Positions 16,017 to 23,566 of a DNA stretch of 27,842 bases are shown here, piece after piece (position 1 is the first letter of the stretch; the number at the start of each line of letters is the position of its first letter). Position numbers and translations under genes: made by a program. Origin of the DNA: an uncultured Oscillospiraceae bacterium (lineage in GTDB: Bacteria; Bacillota; Clostridia; Oscillospirales; Acutalibacteraceae); NCBI GenBank assembly GCA_900539855.1, contig UQDO01000031.1:1-27842 (forward strand), read 5' to 3'. The notes under the pieces were generated by a model, which did no database searches, had not been told where the DNA came from, and saw only the letters and a list, made by a program, of their open reading frames with translations.

Positions 16017-16095
16017 TAAATTTTAGTTTATAGGTGTACAAAAAACAAATGGCTAATTGAATTTTTGTTTTCATACACCGCTAAGCCAAAATTTA
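16017..16095. repeat. 79-bp imperfect palindrome
   Basis: Two 22-base arms (16017-16038 and 16074-16095) are inverted copies with about five mismatches. Both start with TAAATTTT at the outer end and end with GGTGTA at the inner end. Further pairing of A-rich and T-rich stretches continues inward to near 16050. The element is flush with TA at both ends. It could be a miniature mobile element, a structured RNA or a secondary terminator. It does not encode a protein. Confidence 0.65.
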
Positions 16096-16102
16096 TCATT
16101 AT

Positions 16103-16148
16103 AAAACGGCAGGCATCCGGTGTGGCTTTTGCCGGCACCGGGTGCCTG
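16103..16148 (-). terminator. Probable terminator of the mgl unit
   Basis: On the minus strand a long stem (16148-16110) pairs CAGGCA with TGCCTG, then CCGGTG with CACCGG, then GGC with GCC around an AAAA loop, with small internal mismatches. It is followed by CCG and TTTT. It starts ten bases after the stop of the small repeat-protein gene. The T-run is weak, so some read-through is likely. Confidence 0.65.
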
Positions 16149-16158
16149 AAGTTATATT

Positions 16159-16527
16159 CTATTCAGCTTTTTCCCAGCCGGCGTACAGCGTGATGGAATT
16201 GTTGACCGTATCCGCAGCATCCCATTTCGCAGTGCAGTCGCGGTCAAGGTACCAGCCGGTAAAGACATAGCCCTCACGGGTAGGTGTTTCGGTCTCAACC
16301 TTGTCTCCGTACATCAGTGTCGCGGCTTTCACATCGGTACCGCCGTTGCTTTCGAACTTTACGGTAAATCCGTTGTTGTTCACAACAATAAGGAATACGA
16401 TCACAAAAACAGCTATCAGGACACCGACCAGTATATTGGCTGATTTCACCGACATTCTGACGTTTTTATATAGTCCGCCTGATTTTTCGGTCTTTTTGAC
16501 TTCAGGTGTTTTTGCACTTTGTTCCAT
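16159..16527 (-). CDS. Small membrane-anchored protein with one InlB/Listeria-Bacteroides repeat
   Basis: The 122-residue product has a polar, charged N-terminal tail of about 27 residues, one membrane helix (about 30-48, VGVLIAVFVIVFLIVV) and a single Flg_new/InlB B-type repeat. The repeat runs from FTVKFESNGGT through REGYVFTGWYLDRDC to TLYAGWEKAE and fills the rest of the chain. The positive N-terminal side suggests the repeat faces outward. Such repeats usually occur in long surface proteins in several copies, so one copy on a tiny anchor is uncommon. It begins 17 bases after mglC with AAGGCGG upstream and precedes the terminator, so it is cotranscribed with the sugar transporter. Its function is unknown; a sugar- or surface-related accessory role is only a guess. 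Confidence 0.8.
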   Translation of the reverse strand: MEQSAKTPEVKKTEKSGGLYKNVRMSVKSANILVGVLIAVFVIVFLIVVNNNGFTVKFESNGGTDVKAATLMYGDKVETETPTREGYVFTGWYLDRDCTAKWDAADTVNNSITLYAGWEKAE

Positions 16528-16544
16528 TTACCGCACCGCCTTTA

Positions 16545-17630
16545 TTATTTTCTTGCGAGGTATTTACGCATGTCTATAGCACATGCAACAAGGATTATAA
16601 GACCCTTTATGATATAAAGCAGGTTGGCAGAGACCGACAGGAAGTTGAGTCCTACAAATATTATCTGCAGAAGGAAAACACCCGTTACGATTCCGCTTAT
16701 TTTACCTGTACCGCCGACAAACGACACACCGCCTATAACGCATGCCGCTATAGCGTCGCTTTCGTAGTTGAGTCCGGTATTTGCCGAGCAGGAAGCTATT
16801 CTCGCACCCTCGATAAATCCGGTAATGCCGTACATAACGCCGGCAAGCACGAACACGAGCACGATGGTTCTGAAAACATTGACACCCGACACGTTTGCGG
16901 CTTCTTCATTGGATCCCACGGCGAACATGTTCTTGCCAAAGGTGGTCTTGTTCCAGATAAACCACATGATGACCGTAATTATCGCCGAATATAAGACATA
17001 TTTCGGCACCGCAACGCCGCCTATCGTAAAGAGCGTGCCGCGCACAAAATCGGTGTACGAGTTGTCAAGTCCCGAAAGGGTCTGACCGTTGTTGCCGCCG
17101 TTCATGAGGTACATAAGGACTGTACCGAAAAGTATGAGCTGTGTTGAAAGGGTAACTATGAAGGGATGCAGCTTGAATTTTGCAACGAAAAATCCGTTTA
17201 CAAGACCCACTATGGCGCCTATTGCCATGACCGCAAGTATTACGACGATAAGCGGCATAACTCCTATGCCTTTAAACATCTTATTGGAATATCCGGTCAT
17301 CTGCAGAAGGGACGCAGCCACGCAGGCTGTCAGTCCGACACAGCGTCCTGCCGAAATATCGGTACCCGTAAGGACTATTGCTCCGCCGATGCCGAGCGCT
17401 ATAGGAAGCTTGGCGGCGGTCAGCTGGACAATGTTGATTATTGAAGATACCGACAAGAACTCCGGCACCTTTATTGCTATGAATATAATGGCTGCCGCGA
17501 TTATAATGTACATCGCGTTGTTGAACAGGATATCGGTCACCTTGCGGCGCTTGTCCTGTCCCGACATTGCCTTGAACTCGGCAAATCTGGATGATAATTT
17601 ACTGATAGGATATGACGGTGAAGATCCCAT
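16545..17630 (-). CDS. mglC: Galactose/methyl-galactoside ABC transporter permease MglC
   Basis: This is the membrane channel subunit of a CUT2-type sugar importer. The 361-residue product has a hydrophilic start of about 30 residues, then about eight to ten hydrophobic segments. It carries the BPD_transp_2 signature in GGAIVLTGTDISAGRCVGLTA, and the later AVGSNEEAANVSG and ACVIGGVSFVGGTGKISG stretches. The cytosolic extension makes it somewhat longer than E. coli MglC (336). The ATG has AAGGAGGG six bases upstream. The gene follows mglA by 12 bases. MglB identity next door supports galactose or glucose as substrate. Confidence 0.94.
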   Translation of the reverse strand: MGSSPSYPISKLSSRFAEFKAMSGQDKRRKVTDILFNNAMYIIIAAAIIFIAIKVPEFLSVSSIINIVQLTAAKLPIALGIGGAIVLTGTDISAGRCVGLTACVAASLLQMTGYSNKMFKGIGVMPLIVVILAVMAIGAIVGLVNGFFVAKFKLHPFIVTLSTQLILFGTVLMYLMNGGNNGQTLSGLDNSYTDFVRGTLFTIGGVAVPKYVLYSAIITVIMWFIWNKTTFGKNMFAVGSNEEAANVSGVNVFRTIVLVFVLAGVMYGITGFIEGARIASCSANTGLNYESDAIAACVIGGVSFVGGTGKISGIVTGVFLLQIIFVGLNFLSVSANLLYIIKGLIILVACAIDMRKYLARK

Positions 17631-17642
17631 TGTATTCCCTCC

Positions 17643-19178
17643 TTATGCGAATTTGGCTGCAAGCGTCATTATTTCCTCCTGAGAGGTAGTTTTCGCATCT
17701 ACCTCACCGGCGAGTCTGCCGCCCGACATGACCAGTATTCTGTCGCAGACACCGAGAAGCTCCGGCATTTCCGACGACACCATGATGACCGTCTTGCCTT
17801 CCTTGGCAAGGTTTATTATAAGCTGGTATATTTCGTATTTTGCGCCGACATCTATACCTCTTGTCGGCTCATCAAGCAGAAGCACGGTAGGATCGGTAAG
17901 CAGCCATCTACCCAATATGACCTTCTGCTGGTTACCGCCCGACAGCGACCTGATCTTTGTCTCCTGATTGGGAGTTTTTACACGCATCGCGTTTATGCAC
18001 CAGTCGGTGTTCTTCTTCATCTTTGCCTTGCTGAGGAAGGGACCGGTGCGGCATTTTTTAAGACTTGAAATGGTCGTGTTTTCACGGATATTAAGTATCC
18101 CGAAAATACCGGTGGCACGTCTTTCCTCGGTCAGCATCGCAAAGCCGTTCTTTATAGACTCACGGGGATTGCGGTTGCGGATCCTTTTGCCGTTGAGCGT
18201 CATGGTTCCGCCGTGCCTTGTTGCAAGACCGAAGATGTTTTCGAGCAGCTCTGTCCTGCCCGAGCCGTCCAGTCCGGCAACACCAAGTATCTCGCCCTTG
18301 TGCGCTTTAAAGCTTGCGTCTTTGAGATTTTCATAAACGCTTGACAGCCCCTCGGCTTCAAACAGCACGTCGCCTATAACGTTATCCTTTGGCGGATAGC
18401 GGTTTGTAAGCTCTCTGCCGACCATGAGCTTTATTATTTCGTTCATGGTAAGCTCACTCGCCGGCTTGGTTGCGACCCATGTGCCGTCACGCATTATCGT
18501 GACATCGTCGGAAATGCGGAGGATCTCCTCCATTTTATGTGAAATATATATAATACCGCAGCCGCGGCTTTTAAGCATATTAATTATTCTGAAAAGATGC
18601 TCGACCTCCTGCTCGTTGAGCGACGAGGTCGGCTCGTCGAATACGATTATTTTTGAATCGTACGAGACCGCCTTTGCTATTTCGACCATCTGTCTTTGCG
18701 AGACCGACAGCCTGCTCATGACCGTTTTGGGGTCAATGGTTATACCCAACTCATCAAATATGGCCTTGGTGGCACTGTACATCTTTCTTTCGCTTGTAAG
18801 CGGCACAGCCTTTGCCACTTTCGGAAACCTGCCGAGCCACATGTTGTCCATAACGTTGCGCTTGAGCGCCTGGTTAAGCTCCTGATGCACCATGGCGACG
18901 CCGTTTTCCAGAGCCTCTTTGGAGTTTTTGAAATTGACCTCGGTGCCCTCGACATATATGTGTCCGGCATCCTTTTTGTAAACGCCGAACAGACACTTCA
19001 TAAGTGTCGATTTTCCGGCGCCGTTTTCACCCATAAGCGCATGTACCGTACCGGCATTTACGGTCAGCGATACATTGTTCAGCGCCTTGACTCCAGGGAA
19101 TACCTTGTCTATTCCCTCCATCCGGAGCAGCGCCGGCTTTTCGGTGCCCATTTTTGCTGAATCTATTTTTTCCTGCAT
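17643..19178 (-). CDS. mglA: Galactose/methyl-galactoside ABC transporter ATPase MglA
   Basis: The 511-residue product is a fused double ATPase that powers MglC. Domain one has Walker A GENGAGKST (50-58), a variant signature LSVSQRQ (157-163) and Walker B IIVFDEP (177-183). Domain two has the degenerate nucleotide loop GLDGSGRTEL normal for this family, a good signature LSGGNQQK and Walker B LLLDEPTRGID. This pattern fits the RbsA/MglA class, in which the second P-loop is weak. The ATG at 19178 has AAAGGG about 11 bases upstream, which is a modest site. A strong hairpin precedes it, so MglA is probably made in lower amounts than MglB. Confidence 0.95.
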   Translation of the reverse strand: MQEKIDSAKMGTEKPALLRMEGIDKVFPGVKALNNVSLTVNAGTVHALMGENGAGKSTLMKCLFGVYKKDAGHIYVEGTEVNFKNSKEALENGVAMVHQELNQALKRNVMDNMWLGRFPKVAKAVPLTSERKMYSATKAIFDELGITIDPKTVMSRLSVSQRQMVEIAKAVSYDSKIIVFDEPTSSLNEQEVEHLFRIINMLKSRGCGIIYISHKMEEILRISDDVTIMRDGTWVATKPASELTMNEIIKLMVGRELTNRYPPKDNVIGDVLFEAEGLSSVYENLKDASFKAHKGEILGVAGLDGSGRTELLENIFGLATRHGGTMTLNGKRIRNRNPRESIKNGFAMLTEERRATGIFGILNIRENTTISSLKKCRTGPFLSKAKMKKNTDWCINAMRVKTPNQETKIRSLSGGNQQKVILGRWLLTDPTVLLLDEPTRGIDVGAKYEIYQLIINLAKEGKTVIMVSSEMPELLGVCDRILVMSGGRLAGEVDAKTTSQEEIMTLAAKFA

Positions 19179-19207
19179 ATAGCGCCTGCCCTTTCTTTTT
19201 AGGTTTC

Positions 19208-19241
19208 ACCTGTCCGGGGAGTAGGAGACCCCCGGACAGGT
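19208..19241 (-). promoter_or_regulatory. Strong hairpin between mglB and mglA
   Basis: A perfect 12-bp stem (19208-19219 with 19230-19241, ACCTGTCCGGGG core) closes a ten-base loop. It starts 11 bases after the mglB stop. No T-run follows, so it is more likely to shield the 3' end of a processed mglB message and lower downstream transport-gene levels than to act as a full terminator. Similar intercistronic hairpins occur after binding-protein genes in other transport operons. Confidence 0.8.
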
Positions 19242-19252
19242 AACAAAACCGA

Positions 19253-20320
19253 TTATTCGCCGGTGTACTCATAGTACGGAATGTTTACACGCCAGGTGCC
19301 GACTACGTTCTCACTGTCAACGCCCTCAAATGTTCCCTTGCCGTCGCGCAGGTTGTTCATTACGGTGAAGATGGTGCTTGCCATACCGTCGCCGTCCTGT
19401 CTGATGGTACCGGTCATTGCGCCCGATTTGATGGCTGACTTGCCGGCATCGGTAGCGTCAACACCGAATATCGGTATCGTTTTTCCGCTTCCGGTGTTGT
19501 AGCCTGCTGCCTGAAGAGCCGAGATGGCGCCGAGAGCCATATCGTCGTTGTTGGCGATAACGAGCTCGACCATGTTCTTGTTGGCTTCGCTGTACTGAGC
19601 AAGAATGGTGCTCATATAGTTGGTAGCCGCTGCCGATGACCACTGTCCGTCCTGATCGACCAGATATTTGTCGGAATTGGATGCATCGTAGAATGAAAGT
19701 TCAGGCTTGCCTGCAGCGGTGAGCAGCTTGTTGCAGTCCTCAACGCCGTACTTTGTTCTGGCTATTGCCTCAAGGTTGCCTTCCTGACCCTTGAACATAA
19801 CATAGCTTAGCTTGCCGTCACCGTTGAGATCGAGCTTGCCGAAGTTTTCAACGATGTACTTGCCGATCATTTCTCCCTGCATGTGACCTGCCATTTCATA
19901 GTCGGTTCCTACGAAAACGCACTTGTCATAGCTCTTTACAACGGTCTCGTCAACCGAGCGGTTGAAGAATATGACCGGAATGTTGGCTGCCTTTGCCTTA
20001 TTGACTATCGTCTGTGCGGCATCGTTGGAGCCGGTATCAACAACGTTGACGATGAGCGCCGAGGAGCCCTTTGCGATAGCAACGTCGACCTGCTCGGTCT
20101 GCTGTGTCTGGTTGCCGTTGGCATCGTAGTCATTGAACTTGACGCCTGCGTCCTTGAGCAGCTTGTCCATCGCACTGCGGACACTTGAAATATAGGTATC
20201 GCTGAAGGTGTAATATAATACCGACACCTCACCCTTCGAACCGTCGCTGCTTCCTCCGCAAGCGGTCAGTGCGCCTGCCATCAAGAGAACGGCAAGCATG
20301 ATAGCTAAGATCTTCTTCAT
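19253..20320 (-). CDS. mglB: Galactose/glucose ABC transporter substrate-binding lipoprotein MglB
   Basis: The 355-residue product has a lipoprotein signal (MKKILAIMLAVLLMAGALTA then C21), so it is anchored outside the membrane. The family match is specific. A calcium-loop stretch DLNGDGKLSYVMFKGQEGN mirrors the E. coli galactose-binding protein loop. VIANNDDMALGAISAL and FGVDATDAGKSAIKSG also line up with that protein. It captures the sugar for MglA/MglC. The ATG has AAGGAGG seven bases upstream, a very strong site. The promoter and the palindromic upstream site lie in the 20321-20460 region. No dedicated regulator gene is next to it. Confidence 0.95.
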   Translation of the reverse strand: MKKILAIMLAVLLMAGALTACGGSSDGSKGEVSVLYYTFSDTYISSVRSAMDKLLKDAGVKFNDYDANGNQTQQTEQVDVAIAKGSSALIVNVVDTGSNDAAQTIVNKAKAANIPVIFFNRSVDETVVKSYDKCVFVGTDYEMAGHMQGEMIGKYIVENFGKLDLNGDGKLSYVMFKGQEGNLEAIARTKYGVEDCNKLLTAAGKPELSFYDASNSDKYLVDQDGQWSSAAATNYMSTILAQYSEANKNMVELVIANNDDMALGAISALQAAGYNTGSGKTIPIFGVDATDAGKSAIKSGAMTGTIRQDGDGMASTIFTVMNNLRDGKGTFEGVDSENVVGTWRVNIPYYEYTGE

Positions 20321-20385
20321 GGTAAATCCTCCTTAGAAGTGTTATTATTTTTGTGAGGGCGGTGTTAGGTTTACCCTCTGATATT

Positions 20386-20391
20386 ATTATA
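20386..20391 (-). promoter_or_regulatory. -10 element of the mgl promoter
   Basis: TATAAT is perfect on the minus strand, about 65 bases before the mglB ATG. At 16-18 bases upstream only T-rich sequence (TTTTCT-like) stands in for the -35 box. A perfect -10 with a poor -35 is the usual shape of an activator-dependent promoter, which fits the sites at 20432-20460. Confidence 0.7.
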
Positions 20392-20444
20392 GCCTGTCGG
20401 TTTTTAAAGAAAATTGAATTTTTTATCCACTTTGTGTGATTTTT

Positions 20445-20460
20445 TGTGCAATATTGCACA
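20445..20460. promoter_or_regulatory. 16-bp perfect palindrome, probable operator for mgl
   Basis: TGTGCAATATTGCACA is fully symmetric, with its centre about 73 bases upstream of the predicted mgl transcription start. A partial copy of the half-site (TTGTGTGAT, 20432-20440) lies 12 bases closer to the promoter in direct orientation. It does not match the CcpA cre consensus. The position suits an activator; the protein that binds is not encoded in the window. Confidence 0.6.
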
Positions 20461-20560
20461 TAAATTTAAAAAAATCAACTATCTTTACCGCGCAACAGTT
20501 ATTTTGCCCGATATCATTCCAAATCCGCTTTATATATTTTTACTTTTGATGAAAATAATA

Positions 20561-20605
20561 GAAAAAATTAAAGCAGAGGCGCGGTAAGACCGCAGTCCCT
20601 GCTTT
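20561..20605 (-). terminator. Intrinsic terminator after the antiporter gene
   Basis: The minus-strand hairpin pairs AAAGCAG (20605-20599) with CTGCTTT (20576-20570). It continues through an internal loop to a GCGGT/ACCGC inner stem and is followed by AATTTTTTC. It closes the murD-to-antiporter unit. Confidence 0.85.
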
Positions 20606-20624
20606 ATAAAAGCCTTGTTTTTAA

Positions 20625-22244
20625 TTAAACATTTGCCGCCTGCATCTCGTTTTTGTTCATCATAACAAGAACATCACCCGGATGCAGCACGCTGTTTCCG
20701 CGCGGTATTACGACCGAATCTCCTCGTTTTATCATAACCACCAGCAGTCCGTCGCTTGGCAGCACGGAAAGCATTTTGCCTACCATGCCGTCTCCCTTTT
20801 CGACCGTCTGCTCAAAAAGCGCCGCGCAGTCGGTGTTTTTTGCGGCTCTGCCGCTCAGTATCAGCACATCGCCGTCGGATAACACCGTGTTGCCGTCGGG
20901 CGCCGATTTCACTCCGTCACGGATAAGCAGCACGAAAAGCGACTCCGGAGGCAGTACAACGTCCTTCACGCATTTTCCGACCCATGGATGCGGACTCCTA
21001 AGCTTTATATGCAAAAACTGCACCGGCACCTCGTCCGAATAGTCGGTAAACGTTTTCATGACGTCCGCGTCGCTGTCTATCATGTCAAGCTTTTTGGCGA
21101 CAAACGGCAGCAGTGTGCCCTGAATAAGTATCGAAAACAGAACTATGAAAAACACCATGTGGAATATGTCTTTGTCGGTAGTTGCCGGATCTACCACCGC
21201 CATTATAGCAAAAACTATTGACGCGGCGCCTCTCATGCCTGCCCACGAAACGAGCAGCTGCTTTTTGAAGCCGCAGCCGAACGGCGTCATTATGAGAAAG
21301 ACCGCTATGGGTCTTGCAATAAAAGTCAGAAACAGCGCTATCGCAAGGGCAGGCAGCGCCACATGTATAAGCTGCGACGGATATGACAGCAGTCCCAGCA
21401 TAAAGAACAGCAGCATCTGCATAAAGCCCGTGACGCCGTCAAAAAAGTTGACGAGCGACTGCTTGCCCGGTATCCTGCGGTTGCCGAGTATTATTCCGGT
21501 TATGTAAGCGCTCAAAAAGCCGTTTCCGCCTATATACGACGGCACGGCATATGCTGCAAGCGCGACCGCCACCATGAAAACGGCGTCAAATCCGCCGGAC
21601 GGCAGCTTGAATTTTTTGAACACGAACAGTGCAAACACCGCCACTGCGACGCCGCCGATCGCACCGTATACCACCTGTGCAAACAGCATGTATACCACCT
21701 TGCCGCCCGATGCGTTGCCATTCATGAGCGACAGCATTATAACGGTCAGCATGTATGAGAACGGGTCGTTACTGCCGCTTTCGATTTCAAGCAGCGAGTC
21801 GGTGCCGCTTTTAAGACCAAGCTTTTTAGAACGCAGTATGGCAAAGACCGATGCTGCGTCGGTCGAGCTTATGACCGAACCGAACAGGAAGCTTTCAAGC
21901 ACCGGCATTTTAAGTATCTGCCAGCAGAAAAGACCTACGAGACCTGCCGTTGCGACCGTGCCGACCGAGGACAGCACAATGGCGTTTGCAGCCACAGGCC
22001 GTGCCGCGCTCCACTTTGTACCGAAGCCGCCGTAGAACATAATGAATATCATGGCGACAGAACATAAGGTCTCGGTCACATTGAAATCGTCAAACTGTAT
22101 TTTGAAAAGTATGCCGTCGGAGCCGAGCAGCATACCCAGAACTATAAACGCAAGCAGCATCGGGACACCCAATCTGCCTGACAACTTATTGAATAAAACG
22201 CAAAGCATTATAACCGCAACGGCTATAAGCAGAACCGAATCCAA
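20625..22244 (-). CDS. K+/H+ (CPA-type) antiporter with two C-terminal RCK_C-like domains
   Basis: The 539-residue product starts with a Na_H_Exchanger domain of about 385 residues rich in membrane helices, with the family stretch LEIESGSNDPFSYML. It resembles NhaP2/CvrA potassium-proton antiporters. The cytosolic tail shows a first RCK_C-like unit (about 405-470, SLFVLLIRDG...VLSDGDVLILSG). A second one (about 480-535) carries LLVVMIKRGDSVVIPRGN and VLHPGDVLVMM. Such domains gate transport and in some Firmicutes bind c-di-AMP. The start is TTG at 22244 with AAAGGGGG eight bases upstream. It is last in the murD unit. A TATAAT at 22286-22291 could give an extra start but has no good -35 box. 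The exact ion is inferred. Confidence 0.88.
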   Translation of the reverse strand: MDSVLLIAVAVIMLCVLFNKLSGRLGVPMLLAFIVLGMLLGSDGILFKIQFDDFNVTETLCSVAMIFIMFYGGFGTKWSAARPVAANAIVLSSVGTVATAGLVGLFCWQILKMPVLESFLFGSVISSTDAASVFAILRSKKLGLKSGTDSLLEIESGSNDPFSYMLTVIMLSLMNGNASGGKVVYMLFAQVVYGAIGGVAVAVFALFVFKKFKLPSGGFDAVFMVAVALAAYAVPSYIGGNGFLSAYITGIILGNRRIPGKQSLVNFFDGVTGFMQMLLFFMLGLLSYPSQLIHVALPALAIALFLTFIARPIAVFLIMTPFGCGFKKQLLVSWAGMRGAASIVFAIMAVVDPATTDKDIFHMVFFIVLFSILIQGTLLPFVAKKLDMIDSDADVMKTFTDYSDEVPVQFLHIKLRSPHPWVGKCVKDVVLPPESLFVLLIRDGVKSAPDGNTVLSDGDVLILSGRAAKNTDCAALFEQTVEKGDGMVGKMLSVLPSDGLLVVMIKRGDSVVIPRGNSVLHPGDVLVMMNKNEMQAANV

Positions 22245-22294
22245 AGCGACCGCCCCCTTTGTATATTTATATTGTGTCTGTATTTATTATACTT

Positions 22295-23554
22295 TTATTT
22301 TTTATCCCTTAATACCCTGTCGGCGGCAAGCATAATACCTACCTTGGCACTGTTATAATTCAGCCCACCCTGCATCCACACCGCAAACGGTTCGCGAAGC
22401 GGAGCGTCAGCCGAAAGCTCAATGGAGGCGCCGAGCGTGAAGGCACCGGCAGCCATTATGACCTCACAGTCATATCCCGGCATAGCCCACGGTTCGGGAA
22501 CTACAAACGAGTCGACCGGAGAGCCGCTCTGAAGCCCCTTGCAAAATGAGATGAGTGCGTCGGCATTGCCAAGCTCCACCGTCTGGATTATATCTGCGCG
22601 GTGCTCTGATACGCCCGGCGACACACGGTATCCGAGACCTTCAAAAAGTGCTGCCGTGAAAACGGCGGTCTTTAACGCTTCGCCTACAACGTGCGGAGCA
22701 CTGAAAAGTCCCATAAACAGCTCCCTTGTATGTCCGAGCGAAGCCCCGACTTCAAGACCCACACCCGGTGCGGTGAGCCTGTAGCCGCATTTTTCGACAA
22801 GCTCCCTTTTGCCGGCGATGTAGCCGCCTGAGGGCGCAATACCGCCGCCGGGATTTTTGATGAGCGAACCGGCTATTATGTCTGCCCCGACCGAGGTCGG
22901 CTCAAGCCGCTCGACAAATTCACCGTAGCAGTTATCCACCATTACGACCGTGTCGGGCGAAATGCATTTTACTATCTTCACAAGCTCGCCTATTTCGGCG
23001 ACCGTGAGGCTCGGGCGCAGGCTGTAGCCGCGTGAACGCTGTATGTAAGCGACAGCGTATTTTTTATGTTTCAGCCTTTCGGCTATAGCCGCATTATCGA
23101 GTCTGCCGTCGGCGCATAGCTCGACCTGCTCGTATTTTATACCGAAATCAGCAAGCGAGCCGGAGCTTTCGCCGTCGATCCCCAATACGCCTATCAGCGT
23201 ATCGTACGGTCTGCCGGTCAGACAGAGCATTGTGTCGCCCGGGCGCAACAGTCCGAACAGCGCCACGGTCAGGGTATGCGTACCCGATGCAAGGCTGTGG
23301 CGGAATATGGAGGCTTCCGCATCCATACAGTCGGCAAACACCTTTTCCAGCGTTTCACGTCCGCGGTCGTCATATCCGTATCCCGTTGACGCGGCAAAGT
23401 GCGATTCGCTGACTCCGTTTTTTATAAATGCATGCAGCACCTTTTGCTGGTTGTATTCCGTACATTCGTTTATTCTGGCAAACGCTTCGGCTGAAGCCGT
23501 TTCAGCCGTTTTTGCTGCCTGCTTCAAATTTTCGTCAAATTCAAAAAAACTCAT
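22295..23554 (-). CDS. Methionine gamma-lyase family / aluminium-resistance-type PLP enzyme (COG4100)
   Basis: This fold-type I PLP protein belongs to the COG4100 family, annotated as aluminium resistance or cystathionine beta-lyase-like. The PLP lysine is K233 in GSLIKNPGGG, followed by the family stretch GGYIAGK. The ring-contacting aspartate is D207 in VMVDNCYGEF. The true substrate of this family is not settled. An ATG at 23563 is too close to the ribosome site. The ATG at 23554 has GAGGA nine bases upstream, so I chose it, giving 419 residues. The site overlaps the stop of the GNAT gene upstream, so translation is linked. Confidence 0.9.
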   Translation of the reverse strand: MSFFEFDENLKQAAKTAETASAEAFARINECTEYNQQKVLHAFIKNGVSESHFAASTGYGYDDRGRETLEKVFADCMDAEASIFRHSLASGTHTLTVALFGLLRPGDTMLCLTGRPYDTLIGVLGIDGESSGSLADFGIKYEQVELCADGRLDNAAIAERLKHKKYAVAYIQRSRGYSLRPSLTVAEIGELVKIVKCISPDTVVMVDNCYGEFVERLEPTSVGADIIAGSLIKNPGGGIAPSGGYIAGKRELVEKCGYRLTAPGVGLEVGASLGHTRELFMGLFSAPHVVGEALKTAVFTAALFEGLGYRVSPGVSEHRADIIQTVELGNADALISFCKGLQSGSPVDSFVVPEPWAMPGYDCEVIMAAGAFTLGASIELSADAPLREPFAVWMQGGLNYNSAKVGIMLAADRVLRDKK

Positions 23555-23566
23555 TTCAAACATTCC

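Larger units (their letters stand above)
20321..20624. other. Intergenic region between the antiporter gene and mglB
   Basis: This 304-base stretch has no protein gene on either strand. It holds the mglB ribosome site and leader (20321-20385), the -10 element (20386-20391), direct and inverted TTGTG half-sites (20432-20460) and the antiporter terminator (20561-20605). Bases 20461-20560 are A/T-rich with no structure I can defend. I see no riboswitch-like fold and no small RNA gene. Confidence 0.8.

Noticed and set aside
16159..16527. Virulence or internalin function for the InlB-repeat protein
   Set aside because: The repeat type is widespread in commensal Firmicutes, there is no leucine-rich repeat or wall anchor, and the chain is very short. 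The repeat name does not imply invasion.
20423..20431. DnaA-box-like TTATCCACT near the mgl promoter
   Set aside because: It is a single 8-of-9 match without clustered boxes, dnaA, dnaN or an A/T-rich unwinding region, so no origin is claimed.
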